NCBI GenBank assembly: GCA_903938955.1 | Contig: CAJAFJ010000060.1 | Location: forward strand, 1 to 20,332 | DNA length: 20,332 bases | Direction of reading: 5' to 3' | Source: an uncultured beta proteobacterium | Lineage (GTDB): Bacteria; Pseudomonadota; Gammaproteobacteria; Burkholderiales; Burkholderiaceae | Shown: one piece after another, positions 15,761-20,332 of the stretch | How positions within the stretch are numbered: position 1 is the stretch's first letter | Layout: every line of letters starts with the position of its first letter | Program-made: the position numbers and the translations under genes | The notes under the pieces: model-generated | Databases searched by the model: none | What the model was told of the DNA's origin: nothing | What the model saw: only the letters and a program-made list of their open reading frames with translations

Positions 15761-17578
15761 TTACGGGTTACTGAGCCACTGGCCCAGCAATTTTTGGTCT
15801 TGCACCGCCAGGCGCCAGGTGGTGACGGCGGGGGGGACGGTGAGTGCTAATGTTAATAAGCGTTTGTCGCGGGCCACCAGGGCGTTCACTTGGGTGGCTG
15901 ACCCGGCGTAAAGCAACAAGTCGTCCAGCTTGCTGAGGCGCCAGCGGGTGAGCGTCTTGCCACGGCCGACCTCCAGGCCCAGCCATTCGTCCCCGGCGGC
16001 GAATCCGGCCCGTTCCGCCGCGCCACCGCGCAGCACGGTTTTGATCACCATGCTGGCACCCTCGGCCACCCGCACGCCCAGGCGCTGGGCGATTTGTGCT
16101 GGTTCTTCGTGAACGGCCAGGCCATGGGCTTCCAGCAGCGGCTTGAGCGGCAGTTCGGCCGTGCTGTGAACCCAGCGTGCGAGTTCTTTGGCAAAGGAGC
16201 GGCCAGAGAGTTTCGCCAGCACGGTGGACAAGTCGGCCTCCGTCATCGGTCCGCCCTGGCAGCGCAGCCACAGGGCGCGCATGACGGCGTCGAGCGTGGT
16301 GTGGCCTTCCTGGCGCAGCGTCAGGTCGAGGCACAGGGCGACCAGCGCGCCTTTGGTGTAGTAGCTCACCGTGGCGTTGGGCGTGTTTTCGTCCTGCCGG
16401 TAGTACTTGACCCAGGCGTCAAAACTGGCCTGGGCCACCGTTTGCACCTCGCGCCCCGGTGTTTGCAGTACCTGGTTGATGGTTTTGTTGAGCAGCTTCA
16501 GGTAGGTGGCGTCGTCAATCAGGCCGGCGCGGCGCAGCAGCAGGTCGTCGTAGTAGCTGGTAAAGCCTTCAAAAAACCAGAGCAGTTGGGTGTGATTTTC
16601 CTGAGCGTAGTCGTAGCGGGTGAATTCGGCCGGGCGCAGGCGTTTGACGTTCCAGGTGTGGAAGTACTCGTGGCTGATCAGGCCCAGCAGCGTGGTGTAG
16701 CCGTCGGATTTTTTTGTGGGTGTGGCGAGCGCCGTGCCGGTGCCGGGTTTGAGTGCCGGGTTGTCACACTGCGGTAAATCTTTGCGGTTGCAAATCAGCG
16801 CGGTCGAGTTGCGATGCTCCAGGCCGCCATAGCCGTCGTCCACGGCATTGAGCATGAAGAGGTAGCTCGTGTGGGGCGCTTTGTTTTTGGCGCGGGGACT
16901 GGTTTTGGCGCCATGCCAGAAAGCGATCTCGGCCTCGCAAATCGCCTGCGTGTCGGCCAGCAAGCGGGCGCCGTCAAAACTGGGTGCGGCCCCGGCCACG
17001 ACAAAGGTGTGTGGGACGCCGCCCGCCACAAATGAGCCGCGCCAGAAGGCGCCCATTTCGACCGGGCAATCCACCAGCTCGTCGTAGTGATCGGCAAGAT
17101 AGGTGCCAAAGCCGTTTTTTGTGATTTTTAAAGGTGTCAAGCCGGTGGCGACTTGCCAGTCGGACAGTGCCTTGTCAGCCACCAGCGTTACCGCGTGCGG
17201 AACGTTTTCTTGGCCATGCACTTGCAAAAACAGGCTGGTGCCGTTGAAAAAGCCCCGGCTGGCATCCAGCCACGCCGTGCGCACCGAGTTGTCGTAAGCG
17301 TAGACCTCGTAGCTCAGCACCAGCGTTTGGCCGGGCTGGCAGTCGGCTTGCCAGCTGCATTTGTCGAGCTGGGTCAGGGCCACTGCTTTGCCGCCCTGGC
17401 GCGCCTGCAGTCGCTGCAAGCTTTTAGAAAATTCGCGCACCAGGTAGCTGCCCGGAATCCACACCGGCAAGCTGACGCGCTGCAGCGCCTCGGGTTGGGC
17501 CACGGTCAGGGTGACGGCAAACAGATGAGCATGCAGGTCATGGACCTGCACTTGGTAGGCCAGTGCAGCGGTCGCCAT
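15761..17578 (-). CDS. M61-family aminopeptidase with PDZ domain
   Basis: This is a 605-residue zinc metallopeptidase of the M61 (glycyl aminopeptidase-like) family. The zinc motif HEYFH has H303, E304 and H307, followed by the family-typical TWNVKRLRP; the third ligand is probably E337 in [19 protein letters not shown]. The amino-terminal half is the beta-rich M61_N region ([19 protein letters not shown]). A PDZ-like domain lies at about 500-570 ([20 protein letters not shown]). No signal peptide is visible, so it is probably cytoplasmic. Its start codon shares one base with the dsbC stop (TGATG), a sign of translational coupling. Physiological substrate unknown. Confidence 0.92.
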   Translation of the reverse strand: MATAALAYQVQVHDLHAHLFAVTLTVAQPEALQRVSLPVWIPGSYLVREFSKSLQRLQARQGGKAVALTQLDKCSWQADCQPGQTLVLSYEVYAYDNSVRTAWLDASRGFFNGTSLFLQVHGQENVPHAVTLVADKALSDWQVATGLTPLKITKNGFGTYLADHYDELVDCPVEMGAFWRGSFVAGGVPHTFVVAGAAPSFDGARLLADTQAICEAEIAFWHGAKTSPRAKNKAPHTSYLFMLNAVDDGYGGLEHRNSTALICNRKDLPQCDNPALKPGTGTALATPTKKSDGYTTLLGLISHEYFHTWNVKRLRPAEFTRYDYAQENHTQLLWFFEGFTSYYDDLLLRRAGLIDDATYLKLLNKTINQVLQTPGREVQTVAQASFDAWVKYYRQDENTPNATVSYYTKGALVALCLDLTLRQEGHTTLDAVMRALWLRCQGGPMTEADLSTVLAKLSGRSFAKELARWVHSTAELPLKPLLEAHGLAVHEEPAQIAQRLGVRVAEGASMVIKTVLRGGAAERAGFAAGDEWLGLEVGRGKTLTRWRLSKLDDLLLYAGSATQVNALVARDKRLLTLALTVPPAVTTWRLAVQDQKLLGQWLSNP

Positions 17579-18297
17579 CAGTTCTTGGTGGCGGTCAGGT
17601 GTTTCTCGACTTCAGCCGCGCCAATGGCCCCGGGCACGCGGGAGCCATCCACAAAAACGAGGGTCGGGGTGCCGGTGATCTTGTACTTGCGCCCGAGTTC
17701 TACATTGCGATCAATGGCGGCGGTGTCGCAGCTTGCGGCCTTGGGCTCTTGTTCGCGCACCATCCAGTCAAGCCAGGCTTTACTCTTGTCTTTGGCGCAC
17801 CAGATGTTTTTGGATTTTTCGACCGAGTTAGGCCCGAGGATGGGGTACAGGAACATGTGAATCGTCACGTTGTCCACTTTTTGCAGGTCGCGCTCAAACT
17901 TTTTGCAATAGCCGCAGTTGGGGTCTTCAAACACCACCAGCTTGCGCTTGCCGTTGCCGCGCACGATGGTGAATGCATCCTTGATGGGTAGCGCGTCAAA
18001 GTTGATGGCCGTTAACTTGTCCACGCGCTCCTCGGTCAGGTTGCGGCGCTGTTTGGTGTCAATCAGGTTGCCCTGCACCAGGTAGTTGCCTTCGGCATCG
18101 GTGTAATAAATCTCTGTGCCGTTGACCCGGATTTCAAACAGGCCCGGGATCGGGCTTTTGCTGACCTCGTCGATTTTTTGCAGCTGGGGAATTCGCTCGC
18201 CCAGGTTTTTGCGAATGACCGCTTCTTGCGCGACGGCATTTAAACCCGCCAGCAAGCAGGCCGCCATCACGGTGGTCTTCAAAAATTTCAACATCAT
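17578..18297 (-). CDS. dsbC: Thiol:disulfide interchange protein DsbC
   Basis: This 239-residue periplasmic disulfide isomerase repairs wrongly paired cysteines and is kept reduced by DsbD. A signal peptide covers about residues 1-23 (cleavage near AVA-QEA). The amino-terminal dimerisation domain (about 25-90) includes GLFEIRVNGTEIYYTD. The thioredoxin domain carries the active site C128-G-Y-C131 (EDPNCGYCKKFE) and the cis-Pro loop GTPTLVF; a further cysteine pair (IWCAKDK and AASCDT) matches the structural disulfide of E. coli DsbC. Two adjacent ATG codons are possible starts behind an AAGGA box; the first is given. It starts 8 nt after the upstream monooxygenase gene. Confidence 0.95.
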   Translation of the reverse strand: MMLKFLKTTVMAACLLAGLNAVAQEAVIRKNLGERIPQLQKIDEVSKSPIPGLFEIRVNGTEIYYTDAEGNYLVQGNLIDTKQRRNLTEERVDKLTAINFDALPIKDAFTIVRGNGKRKLVVFEDPNCGYCKKFERDLQKVDNVTIHMFLYPILGPNSVEKSKNIWCAKDKSKAWLDWMVREQEPKAASCDTAAIDRNVELGRKYKITGTPTLVFVDGSRVPGAIGAAEVEKHLTATKN

Positions 18298-18305
18298 CGC
18301 ATTCC

Positions 18306-19439
18306 TTATTTATTAAAACCCATGGCTTGGCGCGCGACCCATTGCTTGACCAAGCCGCTGCGCTCAAACCCCCTCATGCCCCAGTGGCGCACGGCCGCCC
18401 ATGAGGCGCCATGTTGTGAAAACAACTGTTGCAGCCCATCCATCGCGGAGCCCAAGGTCGCGAGCTCGGCCTTGCGTGCGCGCTCGTAGCGTCGCAGCAA
18501 TTTCGCATCCCCCACCGAGCGCCAGTACTCGCGCCCGTGCAGCACTTGGGCCAGCGCAGCTACATCACCCAAGCCCAAATTCAGACCTTGCCCGGCCAGC
18601 GGATGCACATTGTGCGCCGCGTCGCCCGCCAAGGCCCACGCCTTGCTGTCGTGTGCGCCCGTCCAACGGTCGGCTTGCGCCCGCTGCAGCGGCCAGGCGC
18701 CGCGCTCGCTGACCAGCGTGAGCTTGCCCAGGCAGCCTTCGCTGGCTTCGGTCAGTTCTTGACAAAACTCGACCGGGTTGTCTTGCATGAGCGAGGCCAC
18801 CCGGCCATGTTGTACAGACCACACCACGGCAACAGAGTTCCCCTGCGGGCCGTCCAGCGGCAAGAAAGCCAGAATTTCGTCCTGCGTGAACCACTGGCGT
18901 GCCGTTTGGCCGTGCGGCGTTTCGCACCTCACCCGCGCCGCAATGGCGGTGTGGGGGTAGCGCGTCACCTCAAAATCAATACCGAACTCGGCGCGGGTGC
19001 TGCTGGCCTTGCCTTCACAGACCACGGTGAGCGTCGCGGGTTGGGGCGCGTCGAGCAATTGAATCTGCGGTTGAAAACGCAGCGCCTCGGCCAACTGGGC
19101 TTCCAGCACCGGCACATCCACAATCCAGGTCAGCCCCTGCACGTCAAGCTCGGTGGCGTTGAAATTCACCTCGCCACCGGCATCGCCCTTGACCTGCATG
19201 TGCAGCACTTCGGTGGCGTGCTCGGCATCAGGCCAACAGCGCACCGATTCGAGCAGGGCTTTGGAGGTGGCGTTCAGGGCATAAGCCCGCACATCGCCCG
19301 ACCCGGATGCCGGCTTGGGGGCGTTTGCGTGGGCCAGGGAAACCAGTCCCACGCGCAGGCGGTCACGCGCCAGCAACAGGGCCAAGGTGCGGCCCACAAT
19401 GCCGTCGCCGCGGATGCAAATATCAAGGGGTTGAGTCAT
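18306..19439 (-). CDS. UbiH/UbiF-family FAD-dependent monooxygenase
   Basis: This 377-residue flavoprotein hydroxylase belongs to the UbiH/COQ6 group, which hydroxylates ubiquinone precursors. The amino-terminal dinucleotide motif is G11-x-G13-x-x-G16 (RGDGIVGRTLALLLAR). The carboxy-terminal FAD motif GDAAHNVHPLAGQGLNLGL lies at about 270-290. The central motif, usually ADG..S..R, reads CEGKASSTR, with Glu for the conserved Asp. The ATG at 19439 gives the normal family amino end; longer in-frame starts add residues with no family character, although an ATG at 19463 has a weak AAGG box. Which ring position it hydroxylates, and whether it truly acts in ubiquinone synthesis, cannot be read from sequence. 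It heads the leftward block with dsbC and the M61 gene. Confidence 0.88.
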   Translation of the reverse strand: MTQPLDICIRGDGIVGRTLALLLARDRLRVGLVSLAHANAPKPASGSGDVRAYALNATSKALLESVRCWPDAEHATEVLHMQVKGDAGGEVNFNATELDVQGLTWIVDVPVLEAQLAEALRFQPQIQLLDAPQPATLTVVCEGKASSTRAEFGIDFEVTRYPHTAIAARVRCETPHGQTARQWFTQDEILAFLPLDGPQGNSVAVVWSVQHGRVASLMQDNPVEFCQELTEASEGCLGKLTLVSERGAWPLQRAQADRWTGAHDSKAWALAGDAAHNVHPLAGQGLNLGLGDVAALAQVLHGREYWRSVGDAKLLRRYERARKAELATLGSAMDGLQQLFSQHGASWAAVRHWGMRGFERSGLVKQWVARQAMGFNK

Positions 19440-19602
19440 GCTGCGGATTGTAGAAGGCCGCATGTGCCTTGGGGTCGGGTCAGGGCTTGCGGCTCCGATG
19501 TTGCCGCCGACCATGAGTCTTTTGTGTATCAGGATGCTTTTCGCGCAGTGCATCAATGGCCTGTGCCCCGGCAACAGACTGTCTATATATACTTGTCTCT
19601 AA

Positions 19603-20004
19603 ATGTTCAAAATGACTGTTGAATACCTGTCGGACGAAAATATTATCAAGATCACAACGCTTGGTATTTTCGACCTTGCTGCGGATAGAGAACTGCTCGC
19701 TACAGGCATTTCTGCATCGCATCAATATGGATGCACGAATTTTCTTGTCGATCATCGATTTGTTGAGTTGAAATTGCGGCTGATGGATGTTGAGGATGTG
19801 CCCATGATCGCGGAAAGAGCGGGCTTGCCTTCTAACGCCTCAATCGCGCTACTGCACAACGACACGCCTAGGGCTAGAGAAATTTTCTCCTTTCTAGATG
19901 ATGTTTCGTATTTAAATGGCGGGCCACGTCGCACGTTCACAGACGAAAAAGAAGCGATTGGTTGGCTGATCAGTCGCGGCGAAAAAGCCGGATCATCAAT
20001 CTGA
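19603..20004 (+). CDS. Hypothetical protein, possible STAS/SpoIIAA-like fold
   Basis: This 133-residue protein is not confidently recognised. The pattern VEYLSDENIIKITTLGIFD, then a long helix with RELLATGISASHQYGCTNFLVDHR, resembles small STAS/SpoIIAA-like proteins of unknown function; it ends with FTDEKEAIGWL, a common final helix in that group. Base composition is lower than its neighbours: hand counts of three consecutive 60-nt blocks (19621-19800) give 24, 29 and 25 G+C, against 43 in a sample block of dmpG (3241-3300). The start is uncertain (ATG at 19603 or 19612) and no Shine-Dalgarno is clear; a TATACT lies about ten bases upstream without a matching -35. It is convergent with a broken recombinase gene, pointing to acquired DNA. 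Confidence 0.55.
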   Translation: MFKMTVEYLSDENIIKITTLGIFDLAADRELLATGISASHQYGCTNFLVDHRFVELKLRLMDVEDVPMIAERAGLPSNASIALLHNDTPRAREIFSFLDDVSYLNGGPRRTFTDEKEAIGWLISRGEKAGSSI

Positions 20005-20051
20005 TTGGGGCATTGATGAATTGGCAGATTGCCATTCAACGCCAGAGCCTT

Positions 20052-20303
20052 TCTTTCTCCCACAAGCTGCATACGTCTCAAGAACGCCATCGCGTGCGAA
20101 CGAGCCTCATCCACCGTCATCAAAGGCCAGTGCCCCAGCATCATGCGGAACTGCTCCCCCGCCACACTGGTGGCAATCAAAAAGGTGCGTTTACGAGCAT
20201 TCAGGCGCACACCAAACCCGCTTAAAACGCGGTCACGCAGGATGCGACCGTCGGTTGCTGTAGTTTTAAGCATCAGGGATTCACTGATCAGTACAATCGG
20301 CAT
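20052..20303 (-). pseudogene. Tyrosine recombinase (integrase) remnant, arm-binding domain only
   Basis: On the - strand, an open frame starts at 20303 behind an AGGGGA box. Its first 84 or so residues resemble the arm-type DNA-binding (DUF4102-like) domain of phage/island integrases: GRILRDRVLSGFGVRLNARK, then TFLIATSVAGEQFRMMLGHW and PLMTVDEARSHAMAFLRRM. After about residue 84 the likeness stops. The frame runs on to 19752 only as antisense of the neighbouring small gene. The core-binding and catalytic domains (R..HxxR..Y) are absent, so the gene is a 3'-truncated relic. Its presence suggests an island once inserted here or nearby and was later deleted or rearranged. Confidence 0.7.
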
Positions 20304-20332
20304 CAGTTTCCCCTAGGCAAAACGAGGACAAA

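Noticed and set aside
19447..19452. TACAAT -10 box for the UbiH-family gene.
   Set aside because: Only 7 nt separates it from the ATG and no -35 hexamer is present.
19584..19593. Promoter (TATATATACT) for the small low-GC gene.
   Set aside because: A fair -10 (TATACT) exists but no -35 at a suitable distance, so it is not listed as a feature.
1..20332. CRISPR array, toxin-antitoxin pair or phage defence operon.
   Set aside because: No regularly spaced repeats and no paired small genes with such motifs were seen; the accessory part at the right edge is only a recombinase relic and one small gene.

Overview
The window is GC-rich, densely coded bacterial chromosome. It most resembles a betaproteobacterium of the Comamonadaceae (Rhodoferax/Polaromonas/Comamonas type). 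The basis is the dmp/aph-like order of the meta-cleavage genes, the close resemblance of the first gene product to DmpE-type hydratases, the fused 1180-residue indolepyruvate oxidoreductase and the Liv-type ABC cassette. The genus is an inference from recalled family resemblance; no search was run.

Region 1 (1-5243, + strand) is the lower half of a catechol meta-cleavage operon. It holds 2-hydroxypenta-2,4-dienoate hydratase (dmpE, 5' end cut by the window), a membrane-anchored ABM-domain protein, a short-chain dehydrogenase, acylating acetaldehyde dehydrogenase (dmpF), 4-hydroxy-2-oxovalerate aldolase (dmpG), 4-oxalocrotonate decarboxylase (dmpH) and 4-oxalocrotonate tautomerase (dmpI). Together dmpI, dmpH, dmpE, dmpG and dmpF convert 2-hydroxymuconate to pyruvate and acetyl-CoA. 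The ring-cleavage dioxygenase and semialdehyde dehydrogenase would be expected to the left of the window. The ABM protein and the SDR are additions to the textbook order.

Region 2 (5303-14243, + strand) continues in the same direction with short gaps. A fused TPP/Fe-S indolepyruvate-type 2-oxoacid:ferredoxin oxidoreductase is followed by a complete HAAT/Liv ABC importer (binding protein, LivH, LivM, LivG, LivF) and a HHE hemerythrin-domain protein. The region closes with a small palindrome and a strong intrinsic terminator. A perfect 10-bp hairpin separates the binding-protein gene from the permease genes. The plausible theme is uptake and oxidation of an aromatic or 2-oxo acid, with an oxygen/iron-handling protein at the end; the substrate is not shown by the sequence.

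Region 3 (14281-19439, - strand) holds a canonical bacteriohemerythrin, tail-to-tail with the first hemerythrin gene, then a tRNA-Met(CAU) with its own promoter and terminator. Next to it is a tight block read leftward: UbiH-family monooxygenase, dsbC, an M61 PDZ-aminopeptidase and an enoyl-CoA hydratase.

Region 4 (about 19600-20332) looks foreign. It holds a lower-GC small gene of unknown function and, facing it, the N-terminal arm-binding piece of a tyrosine recombinase whose catalytic part is missing. This suggests the scarred edge of a genomic island.

No CRISPR array, rRNA or intact insertion sequence was seen. The best candidate for something under-described is the grouping of an oxygen-sensitive-type IOR, a Liv transporter and two different hemerythrin-family proteins beside an oxygen-dependent aromatic pathway.
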